Below, one piece after another: positions 33,704-44,829 of a stretch of 64,000 bases of DNA (position 1 is its first letter; every line of letters starts with the position of its first letter). The notes below the pieces were generated by a model. It did not search any database and was not told where the DNA came from. It was given only the letters and a program-made list of their open reading frames with translations. Source of the DNA: Volvariella volvacea V23 (taxonomy: Eukaryota; Basidiomycota; Agaricomycetes; Agaricales; Pluteaceae); the NCBI GenBank assembly GCA_000349905.1, contig KB722736.1, positions 2,307,428 through 2,371,427 of the forward strand. The letters are read 5' to 3'. Both the position numbers and the translations under genes were made by a program.

Positions 33704-34144
33704 TCAGCTGAATTGCGGAGGATGAGGGGCAGGAATACTTATAATATATAATACGTTATTGCACCTGAAAGCGCAATGATATGTTAATAAGCAATCAGCA
33801 TTGACAGGAATGCAGCACACCGAATGAAGACCTCCCCTAGCGCGCCATTTGATTTACCATCTTGATACTCTTCTGTATTGGCGAGCTAAAGGAGTAAGGA
33901 GATAGAATCAGTGAGATAGCCTATACAGACACGAGAAAAGGACACACTTGGAGGTTCATGTATCCATCAGTGCTGACAAGAAATCCCTTGTACTCGAGAC
34001 CCCATTTTAAACGGACGAAGACAGGCTTTCCTGTCAATTCCTGCATGAAGGGCTTGGGATTTACCGGGTTGACCTAAATGCGTCATCTTTAGCTTCCATT
34101 TTGGATGGGGAGCATGAGGGGATGGGGGCACGGACACTGGACAT
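33704..34144 (-). CDS. SMX3: Small nuclear ribonucleoprotein F (Sm F)
   Basis: A core Sm ring protein of spliceosomal snRNPs. The exon at about 33955-34073 reads [40 protein letters not shown] and LQ, giving the Sm1 motif. The next exon (about 33830-33885) gives [20 protein letters not shown], and a third exon gives RCNNVLYI, the Sm2 motif (IRCNNVLYI across an intron). The family is about 80-90 residues. The downstream end after LYI is unusual, reading [12 protein letters not shown] before a stop at 33704 instead of IRE; an extra splice may correct this. The first exon may be only Met-Ser-Ser at 34144, across a weak GTCCGT donor, so the start is provisional. No single frame spans the gene. 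Confidence 0.8.
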
Positions 34145-34287
34145 CGTGGTTGAAGACAACACTTGCGGACTTCGAAATTGGATTCTGTCTAATCACCTAC
34201 AAAACAACACCTCTGTGACAATTGCACATCTCAATCCCTCTATCTTGCTGTCGCTGCCACAGAGTCATATTAACACCGTTCTATACG

Positions 34288-34944
34288 ATGTCAGACAGAG
34301 AAGGGCATTCCAGTGCGCCTCCAGGTGATGATGATCTATCGTTGCCCAAAGCCACGGTGGCGAAGATGATTGCAGGTTCGCCGAGCTGGCTCTCTCGTGA
34401 CAGAATGGACTAATACTACAGTATACACCAGAATTGCTCCCAAACGACGTTGTATGTGCCAAGGAGACACGCGATCTGGTGATAGAGTGCTGTGTAGGTG
34501 AACAACTGCTCCACACACACATCATCCGCACGTATTCATGTCGAGCAACCAGAGTTTATTCACTTGATATCATCCGAGGCCAATGAAATTTGCGAGCAAG
34601 AATCAAAGAAAACTATTGCACCAGAGCATATCATCAGTGCTCTCAAGGTGCGCTATATTTCCGTGCTGTTACTCCTCTAAATTTGAGTTGCGTTGTTAGC
34701 GACTTGGGTTCGACTCGTTCACAGCAGAAGTGGAAGATGTGTTGAAGGACCACAAGCAGCAACAGAAGGTGTATACCCTCTGCCCCACCTCAACGGGCTC
34801 ATGACTGATCGTTTACGTTTTCAGGACCGCGAGAAGAAGGTATCCAAGTTTGAGCAATCAGGTATGACAGAAGAGGAACTGCTCGCGAAGCAAGAGGAAC
34901 TCTTCGCAGCAAGTCGAGCCAAGTTCCAATCGACACAACAGTAG
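34288..34944 (+). CDS. NCB2: Negative cofactor 2 beta (Dr1)
   Basis: Histone-fold subunit that with NC2-alpha binds TBP on DNA and blocks or redirects TFIIA/TFIIB. It starts MSDREGHSSAPPGDDDLSLP and KATVAKMIA, then ELLPNDVVCAKETRDLVIEC, CVEFIHLISSEANEICEQES and KKTIAPEHIISALKRLGFDS, the complete Dr1 histone fold. After FTAEVEDVLKDHKQQQK comes a charged tail, DREKKVSKFEQSGMTEEELL, ending FAASRAKFQSTQQ. Four small introns. Length of about 140 residues is normal. The gene is divergent from SmF and its stop is 51 bp from the stop of the MAK32-like gene. Confidence 0.94.
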
Positions 34945-34995
34945 TTCGTGGTTCAGTTATCTTTATTTCCGCAATTCTATTCCATCTTGTAGCTA

Positions 34996-36646
34996 TTATG
35001 TACATACATAATATGGCCGATCCCCTACGCGTTTTCGTAGTTCCTCTAGTCTTGTGAGAGGACTATCGTCATTCCACCAGGATTGTGTGCGATCGCTCAG
35101 AATTGGCAACCCTGCTTGCTCGATCGTGAATGATGCAGATATTGAGGCGTACAACGTTGCTATAAAGTTCCAGAATCCACTTTTTGTGATCATAGAACTG
35201 ACAGAAACATGGACTCACCCTCAAAGATATCCCCACCAGTCAACTCCAGCCCGGCAGCGAGGCCCCCCAAAAAACTATTCCCAGCACCTGGCAATCCCAG
35301 ATCAACAGAGTGAAACATGCAAAGGTGTTTTTAACGTTCCTTAGGCTTACCTGTGACATCGACAACTTGAGGGTCTCTTCTGTTCCAGAACGCCTCAACC
35401 CAGAGCCCACCCACTTTACGGGTGGTTACATAGGAACCTAAATGGCCACTCCGAATGATGACGGCACCCATCCCGTTCTGATCTACTCCTAAATCGAGGA
35501 ATCCTTTCGCTGCTTTCTCGATGGAGTCTCTGGTAACCGGCAGTGCCATTGACAATAACGAATGCGCCTCTTCGGCATTAGGGCTGTGGCCGCAAACTTG
35601 CAAGACTTCAGGCAGCTCTGAAGGCGTCGTCGACGTACCTCAAGATTGAAATATCGGGCAGAACCTCAATAAGGGAAGGAAGCTCTTCGGGCACACACCT
35701 GTCCTGTAGACGAGATTGCGCTTAGAATGGAAAATAGCGTCAACATATACGTACCGGAATTGGCTCATAGATAGTAAGCGGCTTCCAGCCATCGACTTCC
35801 CTGATTTCGGAGGCAATGGCAAGGGCTCGTGTTGGAGAACAGATGAAGTGCAAAGACTTTGGTCTTTGCAACTTGGTCCCGAGGAGATCGCGGGGGGTCA
35901 AGCGTTGTCGGGGGGTGAGGTATTCGAAGCTATCATACTAGTGCATCAAGACGGGCAAACACATGGGATTTGGTGAAGTGGTGACCCACTGATCACGAGT
36001 ATGAACACCACAAGAACAACACTCACCCCCTCAATTCACCACGATACGAGTTCAGCGCGCGTGTAGTCACACCATTTCGACGCTCCCTGAACAGCCACAT
36101 TTCTGGGCCATATGCAAGCAATTTAGACTCGATGTCAGCAGGGAAATCACTGCCTTTGTCGACGATCATGCCAATATCCTCTGGCGACAACCTGACATGG
36201 TTTACAGAGCGATATCAAGTATGTATACCAGCCTCCCACCATAAGCAGCTAGAGAAATCCTCACCAGATCCGTGCTCCGATTGCGGCATAGGTCCCACCA
36301 CCACCAATCTTTGAGTGCCAGCATGAGGGTCGTGGGGTAGTTGATGGCAAAGCATTGGGTTTTGAGCCGGGATGGTGATGAAGACGAGATATTATCCCGA
36401 TGCGATAAGCGGATGTCAGGGTAAACCAGGAGAAATGATCAGTCAAAGTCCTGCCTGTGATTCTGCTATCCTGCCCGTTGGCTGGCCATCTTGGGTAAGA
36501 TATTGGAACTCATCGATGATAAACATCCCTAAGGTGACAAAGGAGGGTGGTCCATGTGTGGGATCAAGAGAGGGGTTTGGTGCGCTGTGCATAGCGGGTT
36601 GCGGGTTGAGAGCAGGATCCTGGGTGCTAATTGGTTCGGAGTCCAT
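34996..36646 (-). CDS. MAK32-like PfkB-fold sugar kinase homologue
   Basis: The N-terminus reads PSFVTLGMFIIDEFQYLTQD and GQPTG, then GGGGTYAAIGARIW after an intron, the MAK32 start. LSPEDIGMIVDKGSDFPADI, WLFRERRNGVTTRALNSYRG, LISPNAEEAHSLLSMALPVT-type text and GAVIIRSGHLGSYVTTRKVG follow the ribokinase fold. The C-terminal signature reads VDVTGAGNSFLGGLAAGLEL, where the catalytic Asp of the usual GAGD motif is Asn. In yeast MAK32 is known from maintenance of the killer double-stranded RNA virus and is not proven to be a kinase. I chose the ATG at 36646 because the one at 36772 would overlap the divergent phosphopantetheinyl transferase start. Confidence 0.83.
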
Positions 36647-36770
36647 TTGAACCTGCAGCCCGAGGTCTGCACTCGGGGCCAACACAACGCTCAATCCCCC
36701 TCTGTCCGGACCCAGGCCTGCATCCTTCCCTCTTCCCTGTTCTCCTCGATTTGTTTCATCATTCGCCACC

Positions 36771-37846
36771 ATGCAAGTGTGGCTCCTTGTATATCATAAT
36801 TCGTCCTTCTCAGAAGATGTTTGTTCACTCTCAATTACCTGATCCAAACCGCAACGCTGAACGAAATCCAGTTGTACCAGCACGCGCTGAAGCTCATGGA
36901 CCCAGATAGTGCAAATCGCATAAGGCGGTTTTATCGCCGTGAAGACGCATGTCGTAAGTTTCTTTCCCCCTTGCCCAGCTAATGTTTCGGAGGTGCTCAT
37001 ATATGTTGTTTCCCTCTCTGAGGGACCCTGCTCGGTCGTTTGTTAAGCCGCACCCTGTTGCGGGAACGAGGCGTTTTGCTCGATGCCATGGAGTTCGGGA
37101 CAACGGATTCAGGAAAGCCTTACATTGTGTGTCAAATTTGCATTCCATCGTAGTGTGACCCTGTTGACCCCCATATCGACTGCTCATTTTTAAACCTACC
37201 AACGATGATAAATAAAGGCAACCCCAATCAATCCACCCCTCGGCTTCAATGTCACTCATGACAATTCCCTTGTTGCAATTGCTTTCGCACCTGGAAGGGT
37301 ACATGGCCCTGCCTTTAATATCGGTATAGATATCATGAAAGTCCGTGTGCCCGGTAGAGAAAGCTTTTCTTCTTTTGTTCAAACTATAAGTGAACAGGTG
37401 AAGTCGTACACTCCTTGAAACATCCTCACATTTAATCTCAGAAAACATGTATACGCGGCTGATAGTTCACAGCATTAGAACTTCGATTACTATTCGCTAA
37501 CGTGGGACAAGAAGAAGCCCTGAAAAGGTTTTTCTGGATGTGGACCTTGAAAGAAGCATACACAAAGGCTCTCGGCCTCGGCCTAGGATTTGACTTTTCG
37601 CGGGTCGAATTCGACCCCGAGAACAACATAGTGCGCGTTGATGGGCAGGTGCCGAAGGGGTGGTGGTTTGGCAAGTTCATTGTCCGAGACGAAAGCGACT
37701 CATATCAGGGTGTGGTTGCAGAATACGTAGGTGGGGAGAAGACAGTCGTGGCTGAAGTGCATGACTCCGCGGAGTGGTTGAAAGTTCAGGATGCCGTCTC
37801 TTTCACTGAAATGGCCATTCAGAAGTTGGAGAACCGGGAAATCTAA
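36771..37846 (+). CDS. 4'-phosphopantetheinyl transferase (AASDHPPT/Lys5 and Sfp type)
   Basis: Transfers phosphopantetheine from CoA to carrier proteins such as fatty-acid synthase, alpha-aminoadipate reductase and secondary-metabolite synthases. Exon 1 reads MQVWLLVYHNSSFSED; a 54-nt intron (GTTTGT...CCAG) restores LYQHALKLMDPDSANRIRRF and YRREDACR. Then LLGRLLSRTLLRERGV, FGTTDSGKPYI, GFNVTHDNSLVAIAF and FNIGIDIMKV, which carries the GID metal-binding Asp. The C-terminal signature is FFWMWTLKEAYTKALGLGLG, the W-x2-KEA-x2-K motif. The acceptor choice before FTALELRLLFANVG is resolved by frame. About 270 residues. Confidence 0.93.
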
Positions 37847-37907
37847 TGAGTAACTTGTATAATCGGAGTAGCTACCAAAACCACATATATGTAGACTAAA
37901 CTCACGT

Positions 37908-39704
37908 CTACAACTCATCAGCCGTAGTGGTGACAGTTCCGCCAGTCAACCAATCTCCATAGTATACACAATCCTGGGGATTAACTGGGCCATCTTCTTT
38001 ACAAAACTCGAAGGAAGGACAAATGCTACAAGGCGCCTGCGTCCAACCGAGAGACGAGCGTTCTGGCCTAATAGCACGATAAACATGCCCTCCCGCGATA
38101 TCGAGGTTGAATAGATCAGATCGAGAAGGCGACAGTGATTGCTTGCGAGACTTGGACCTGGATTTACCCCTACGGCGGCTACGGTGCTCGTCGAACGACT
38201 CTGATTCTGAGCTCTCGCTGGCCTCGTTTTCAGAGGAAGAAATCTGCTTCCCCCTGGATCGCTTCTTTTTCTTTCGCGAGCTGGATTCCCCTTCGTCACT
38301 ATTATCCGATTCGGAATCTGATTCAATTCGCCGACGTTTTTTTCTCTTTTTATTCTTCTTGCCAGATCTATCTTCATCGGAGATGGAACTTCCATCAGAC
38401 CCTTTCGATGCTTTATGTCTGGAAGAATGTTTTTTGCGATGAGACCCTTCGTCTGGACTGTGGTCGCTGTCCTCGCTCAGAGCTGGCTTCTTTTTGCGCT
38501 TGCGACGCTTGGCTTTTTCGTCATCCGATACCCCTCCAATTGCGTGTTTGCGTTTCTTCGATCGCCCTTCCTCTTCCTCTGATGACGGCTCATCATGAAT
38601 TGCATTTGAGTCCCACAGGCTGCTTCCAAAAGCGGGCAACTATCAACCAAATTGAATGTTGTGAGTGCGTTTAGGGGATTGCCGGAATGAAAATCACCTT
38701 CTCTATTTCGCCATCTAATACCAACACGTTGAGCAGCATCTCAACGTGCTCCACACTGAGATCCGTTTCAGTTATGCGGGCTTGCCGCAGGGAGTTCCGT
38801 ATATGTTGCGCAGTAGGGTATTGCGGAGGGTTCGATAAAGCATACAATGCGCTGTCATTCGCACCTGCTCTGCGCTTCGGGAACGTCTGTCGAGCAACTT
38901 CGCATCAACCTACGCAAGCACTAAGACGATCACTTACCAGGTCACGAATGAATTTGAGGCATGCATCAGTTAAATGTTGAATAAATTCAGTATCTAACTC
39001 ATTATCTGTGTACCAGGGACCTCCTGTCAGAGCGATCGAAGGTTCCAAGTTGAATAGCATGTAAATCTTGCGTGTAGGATGCTAATATAATATGCACGAG
39101 CCACAACGTTAAGTGACACCAGTAGGAGTGGGGGTGAAAGGCTCACCTGTACAGAAGGCACGCGCTTGATTAGGGACTTTTGCGTCAGCGTCTTCAGACA
39201 TCTATCAATAACAGTTTGATGAAGGTTAGTTTTGGCCTTAAGGTGCTTCGTCCAAATGCCTAAGGCCAATACATTAATGACTGAATCGTGCCTAATGCGG
39301 AATTGAGCCCGTACCTTCATTTCCTGCTGCCTTGATATGGCTGAGAACAAGATTCTCCTCGCCACTCAAGTCTTTAGTGCTACGTACATCGATCAATAAC
39401 CAACTTGCAGCTAACGATGGGTATCCCTCACGCGGTTAGTTCGGCTTTCGTCACCGCCCGAAATATAATGCCACCCCTTGCATCAACCAGAGACTTGAAG
39501 AGGCCAACTTTGAGAAGAAAATTGAGAGCATCTTGGCGTGTCTGGGGATCTGGTACCAATGACTCGGCTTGCGCAGCAGTGAGCTCCTATCAGGACGTGA
39601 ATTTAGCGCGATAGTGAGGAGGAGTTGCGTTGAACCTTCTTTGGGGTTGCTAATGCTGCTTGGTGCAGCTTACTTTCTAATTCATTCGGAGGCCGTCTGC
39701 TCAT
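37908..39704 (-). CDS. RPC34: RNA polymerase III subunit RPC6 (RPC34)
   Basis: Starts MSRRPPNELESKLHQAALAT; an intron joins ELTAAQAESLVPDPQTRQDA and LNFLLKVGLFKSLVDARGGI, the first winged helix. The following exons give IWTKHLKAKTNLHQTVIDRC, LKTLTQKSLIKRVPSVQ and HPTRKIYMLFNLEPSIALTG with GGPWYTDNELDTEFIQHL, the second and third winged helices. After LPAFGSSLWDSNAIHDEPSS there is a Lys/Arg/Ser/Glu-rich stretch of about 140 residues, then a C-terminal iron-sulfur type domain (APCSICPSFEFCKEDGPVNP; QDCVYYGDWL). In yeast RPC34 this linker is short. The protein recruits Brf1-TFIIIB and opens the promoter. It is convergent with the phosphopantetheinyl transferase gene, with 61 bp between stops. 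Confidence 0.93.
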
Positions 39705-40065
39705 CGTGGAGTAAGGGAGCAATGGTTGTGACAAGATTTGTGACAACACATCAAGGGGTGGTGACCGATGAGAAGGCAGTAAGTAAATGGCGCAGGCTTG
39801 AGTATTTTTGACGATTTCCCGAAGCGCACGAGCTACCTTTGCAGGTACGTGCTCCAGTTTTCCCGTTCATATCGGATTGCGGCCACTTTCACAGGTGGTT
39901 CACTGCCATCGTTACAATGAGTGTAGTGTATTCACGGGAAGTAAGGCACTTGGAGTACAGGTGGCACGTGGAGAACTATTACGACAGTCAATTATGAGGT
40001 TATGTTCCTAAGCTACAGCGGGGTCCTGGTGTCAAGTCCAGTTTTGCATTCTTTTACTTTTCCTT
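39705..40065. other. Promoter region of RPC34 and 3' flank of the F-box gene
   Basis: 361 bp between same-strand genes. I see no additional coding text or structured RNA. A CACGTG-containing word (GGCACGTGG near 39962) is present but its role is unknown. Confidence 0.45.
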
Positions 40066-41092
40066 TTATGCAAGATAGCCCATATCATCATCCTCCAAGG
40101 GGAGGACCTTCCCAAACACCGGGGGATGCCAAGTTTTCCGACTGTTGGACAGAACTACCTGCCATCGTATTCCAGAGAAATGAAATTCCTCTAATAGGGG
40201 TAGTTCTTGAAGACCTCCATCGATTTCTTGTATCAGCTCCTTTTGCAAAAGAGTTAGTGCTGGGGTTGGATGGACTGGATAGAAAATATACCTCATCAGG
40301 AGGAGCCGTGTAGGTATAGGTGGTCATCAAGAGCAGCTTTGATAGGCGTCCCATATTTTTTGCCAACGAAGCAATGAGCGGAATGGGGGCAACACTTGTC
40401 GTGGCGCTCAGCTCCACCACGTGGTCAGCAGATCTAGCCAGGGAGTCAACGACGCTTTCCGTCAGATCCCCTGAGGTCAGATGCAGAGTTGTAAGGGGGC
40501 GGCCAGGCACAAGGGTCTGTGCAGCTAGGGCAGAACCCTGGAACATGTTTAGTTTGGGCAGAAGTTGGGGCGCAAGGGTCGTCGTGGGGAGATATGGTGA
40601 GCTGCCAAGTGTGAGTGTCCAAATGCTTTCCGCAGATTCTAGGAACTTGACGACATGATCATTGAGGCCGAACGACGTGTCAAACTGCTCCAGGTAGGGG
40701 AAAGCAACAGAACCTCGATGGGGTAAGACCCAACTAGCGTCGTGATCAAGGTGAACGGAAAGGGAGAGCAAGTTGGTCATTTTTGTCAAGGCGGTGGCAA
40801 GAAGCCTGTAGAACGCATCGAGGATGGGGGGTTTCGTGGAATTGGTGATGGCATTTCGGTACACCCTGACTCTGAACGACTTGACGAAGTGAGCATGGTA
40901 TTCAGAGAATGCGAGAGTCTCAAGGACGTGGAACTTGTCCTCGAGGGCGGAGACGTCAATGTGCTCGTAGATGCGTCGGCGTGCGGTCCAGGAGAGTGTA
41001 TAGTTGGTTGTGGAGAGGGCTAGCAGGTCGCGCTGGGGAAGGAAATCGTAGACAGAGTTGAGGAGTTCGACGGGGAGAGTCTGGACGGACAT
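40066..41092 (-). CDS. F-box-like protein, unknown specificity
   Basis: Begins MSVQTLPVELLNSVYDFLPQ and RDLLALSTTNYTLSWTARRR, a degenerate N-terminal F-box (LPVELL..V..FLP..DLLALS). The remaining part has repeated Leu-rich strands (LLSLSVHLDHDASWV; LWTLTLGS-type; LTTLHLTSGDLTESVVDSLA; LSKLLLMTTYTYTAPPDE) consistent with an irregular leucine-rich repeat domain. An intron GTATAT...GCAAAAG with a CACTAAC branch site joins PPDE to ELIQEIDGGLQELPLLEEFH and the stop at 40066. Without this splice the frame runs into a different C-terminus. F-box proteins of this kind are numerous in Agaricomycetes and would act in SCF ubiquitin ligases; the substrate is unknown. Confidence 0.72.
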
Positions 41093-41563
41093 CTTGCGGC
41101 TCGCAGGTAGAGACGGAGGGGTGAGAGATAGGTTTATATGATGCTCGGAGCAGGGAGGGAGGCCAATAACAGAAAAAAATGATCGCCGCGAAAAACAACG
41201 TGCGAAAGTGGGAAGTGGGTAGAAACAAGCGAGGAAGGGAGAAAAGCACCGTGCTAAAGATGATGGAGATCATGGCATTTCTTTTTCTCGCTGGGTAAAA
41301 GAGGAGAAATGCTAAATTGAGCCCGGCGATGTGGGTACACGAGGCCAATTGATGAATGAACGTAATACAAAATGCACAAAATGCCATCAGACTTTTTTGA
41401 GAGCCTTACATGGGCAAGGCCATAAACAGTTCAAGCCCTCTTCGACCCTGCTCCATTCATTCCTCCCATACGATTTGTCAGCAAATAAACTAACTTACTG
41501 CCCACCCAGCCTCCACAGCTCCCTGCAGCTTCCGTGGCCGCTGCCTGCATCGTGATCCCCAAA
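41093..41563. promoter_or_regulatory. Divergent promoter region between the F-box gene and mitochondrial AspRS
   Basis: 471 bp with no supported gene. The stretch next to the F-box start has purine-rich tracts (GGGAGGGAGG near 41151-41160) and the AspRS side is pyrimidine-rich, typical of fungal promoters. No specific factor site is claimed. Confidence 0.45.
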
Positions 41564-44500
41564 ATGCACCAGCGTGTCCTCTCGGCAGTACTTGTCTCCA
41601 AATTTCTCTCTCCCTCTCTAAGATCACTTCCCTCTCCTTGCCGAACCTATGTCGGCCTTTCGAGGAACAAACTAGGATGCCTGTCTTCCTGCTCTGACGC
41701 GGCAGCCCCTCCCAAAATATCGCCACACTGCAGTGAGTAGTCACTTGAGCAGTCCACGTCAACGGTGACCCAGATCGTCTTGGCCCAAGGACCATATCCG
41801 ACACGCACCCATAATTGTGGGTCACTTACAGCCGGCGATGCTGGTTCTCGAGTTATTTTAACTGGATGGCTTCTTGCTGCCCGGTGACTATCATTCAAAT
41901 ACCCCATTTGCGACAATTTGTGCTTACTTTCCTAATTAAGCAAGGGGAAGCAGGTTTCATTTTATCCGTTGAAGGATTCATTTGGCACGACCCAGCTAAT
42001 AGTTAATCATGATGGCACCACTCAGGCCAATTTGGATGCCATCCCGCTGGAGTCCAACGTCCTCATCGAGGGCACCGTCCTCTTACGCCCTCCCAAAGCC
42101 CGGAGACCCGTTCGTGATTTCATTTGCCAGTCTTGTGCTGACGTCCCCGCTCACAGTGGCTACTAGGGACCCACTGGTGATATTGACGTCCTCGTTGAAC
42201 GATGTGTCGTGTTGAACCCAGCCGCTACTTTGCCGTTCGTCCCTTCCAATCCCTATAATTTGGTATGCATCGGCCTCGTGTCATCGTACGTCTCCTGATC
42301 GCTACCTCCAGCCTAATGAAGATATTCGTTCACGCTACCGGTATCTCGACCTACGCCGCACTCCCTTAACTGATAATCTCAGAAAACGGAGCCAAGTTTC
42401 CCGGCTGGTACGGCAGATCCTATATGAGCGAGGCACGTCTCAAGTCTCCGTCAAGGGAAGCTAGTAACGAGCTAACTACTTCAATTCAGACTTCCTTGAA
42501 GTGGAAACCCCCGTCCTCCTCAGATCTTCTCCGGAAGGGGCAAGGGAGTTTTTGGTGCCCACACGCAACGCTACAAGCGGGTCTAACACCGACATATCCG
42601 AGCCGTTATTCTATGCTCTGCAACAATCACCTCAACAACCGAAGCAGCTCCTAATTTGTTCTGGTGCTGTTGATCGATATTTTCAGATTGCCAAATGTTT
42701 CCGTGACGAGGACGGTCGAAAGGATAGGCAGCCAGAGTTCACTCAAATAGATCTCGAGATGGCCTATGTCTCTTGGGGGGATCCCGCACCCATAACTTCC
42801 GTTCAGACAGACCGATGGAGAGTTGGGGGGACAGAGGTTCGCCAAGTAATCGAATCGCTGATACAGCATATTTGGCAGGAGATTGAAGGGGTGACATTGC
42901 CGAAACAGTTCAAGGTCATGACTTATCATGAAGCCATGACACGTGTGAGCGGCTTCCATTGTCTACTACACCAAAGAATAATCTTTATCCTTTCCAGTTT
43001 GGTTCTGATAAGCCCGACACCCGTTTTGGCCTCGAGGTGAGCGGTGCTTTGCCACACACAGGCTTAACATAACAAACAGATGTCCCTTACGTTTGGTCTC
43101 ATGACGGATTGACCGTGTTTAATTCCTTTGTTTAGATTGTGAACATCACACAGTTTTTGGCCCCTGAGCATCAAACATTCCTTCAGAGTCGTAGTGAGGT
43201 CTTGGAATGCCTTCCTGTACGAGCTTCCCAAGAACCCAAGTTCCTTAATGCGTCCCGTATCCTTCAAGGGAATAATTCAGTCGTAAGTGTTTGTCCTTTA
43301 CCTCATCCTGGATGTCAAGTAAGAAAACACAACTCAACAAATGGGGTCATCTCCTGCAGGAACGAATAATTTTGACGGAGAACAATATCACTTCTTGGGC
43401 TACATCTCTCAGCGCCATTCCTTCAGCCTTGGGAGCGAGTGAGGATCATGTCCTAGCTATCAACAATATGTTGGGTGTTGCAGTCGGCGATGAGATATGG
43501 GTCACACGTCGATCAAAGCTTCTAAGGGTTAGTTGGCCCATCACAGCCCGAAAGGGTGTAACTAACCCATGCTCAGGGCGGTTCGACGGCATTGGGACGG
43601 ATACGGGCTCAATTGCTTGAAATTTCTCAGTCTCTTCGTGGGTACCTTCCCTGTCCACTTCTTCTCAAAACGTCTTTCTGATAGGCATTTTGAATTGTCA
43701 TATGACTGTTGGCTTCCTTACCCCTGCTCTTCCCTCTTCATTGAAATGAAACATGGCAGAAGATCAAAACATCACAAAAGAACCCCATTTCCTTTGGATT
43801 ACTGAATTCCCTCTATTCACCCATGCAGATGAAGACAAGGACTTCCTGGCCAAAGGGCGATGGAGTAGCACGCATCACCCTTTCACTGCGCCTATGTGGC
43901 AGGACATTGCGGCGATGTATAATGGAGATATAGAAAGTGTGAGTAAGCCTCTTCATTTTCCTTCCGTTAGCGACTCTGTTTGTGTATTCGCATGTTCTTT
44001 TCCATACTTGCATGCATTTCACACAGCCATGCGCTCTGGACTCTGACTGCACCCCTTCCCAGGTTCGTGGTCAACATTACGATCTTGTTCTCAACGGGGT
44101 GGAGATTGGGGGTGGCTCTGTTCGAGTGCACGATGCTGCAATGCAGGAATACATATTCACTCAGATCTTGCAGGTATGTTATAAGTTTAGTTTAAGCAAT
44201 ACAGTTAATCTTCAACCTTTTTTGGGTACCATAGCTTGATGATCAAGAGAAGGCACCATTTAATCACTTATTGCACGCGCTTCAATGTGGTGCACCCCCA
44301 CATGGAGGCATTGCACTAGGTGAGATATGATAACCAACTCTCTGATGCATTCCACCTTCCTATTTGGCGTTTTCCTACCTCACGTACACACATGACACTT
44401 CTCCGGTCGGCGTCTGCATTTCTCAGCTTCTATCACAATTACAACGTCTTATCAACACATGAGCAAGTGACCAACTAAACCTCGAACTATTTTACAGGAT

Positions 44501-44658
44501 TTGATCGGTTGATGTCGATACTCTGCAATACACAATCAATTCGAGACGTCATTGCCTTCCCCAAAACTGGCGGAGGCGCAGACTTGTTATTCAAAAGTCC
44601 AGCACCAGTCGCAAGGGCATTGTTGGAGCAATATGGAATCCAACCTCGATCAAAATAA
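41564..44658 (+). CDS. MSD1: Mitochondrial aspartyl-tRNA synthetase
   Basis: Charges mitochondrial tRNA-Asp. The N-terminus [20 protein letters not shown] and [16 protein letters not shown] is rich in Arg and Ser with no acidic residues, a mitochondrial presequence. The anticodon-binding OB fold shows [16 protein letters not shown] and [20 protein letters not shown]. The class II core has [39 protein letters not shown], motif 2 in [20 protein letters not shown] (then FTQIDLEM), the bacterial-type GAD-like insertion ([13 protein letters not shown]), [20 protein letters not shown] and motif 3 in [15 protein letters not shown]. It ends IQPRSK. About fourteen small introns, one of the most interrupted genes here. 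Confidence 0.93.
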
Positions 44659-44829
44659 TAGAGTCAGCTCACTGTAGAATTGTCCATGCATAATAATATT
44701 ACACACACTAATTACACTTGACTGTGAGGGTCAAGTTATAGCGCAAGGGCGAACGTCATATCAAACAACAAGGCATAGTGACAATGATGGTGATGGAGAA
44801 AGAGAGGTGAAAGAAAGTGCGCCTGAGTA

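Noticed and set aside
36647..36772. Upstream ATG at 36772 for the MAK32-like gene
   Set aside because: It would overlap the well-supported phosphopantetheinyl transferase start at 36771, and the extra residues are not conserved-looking.
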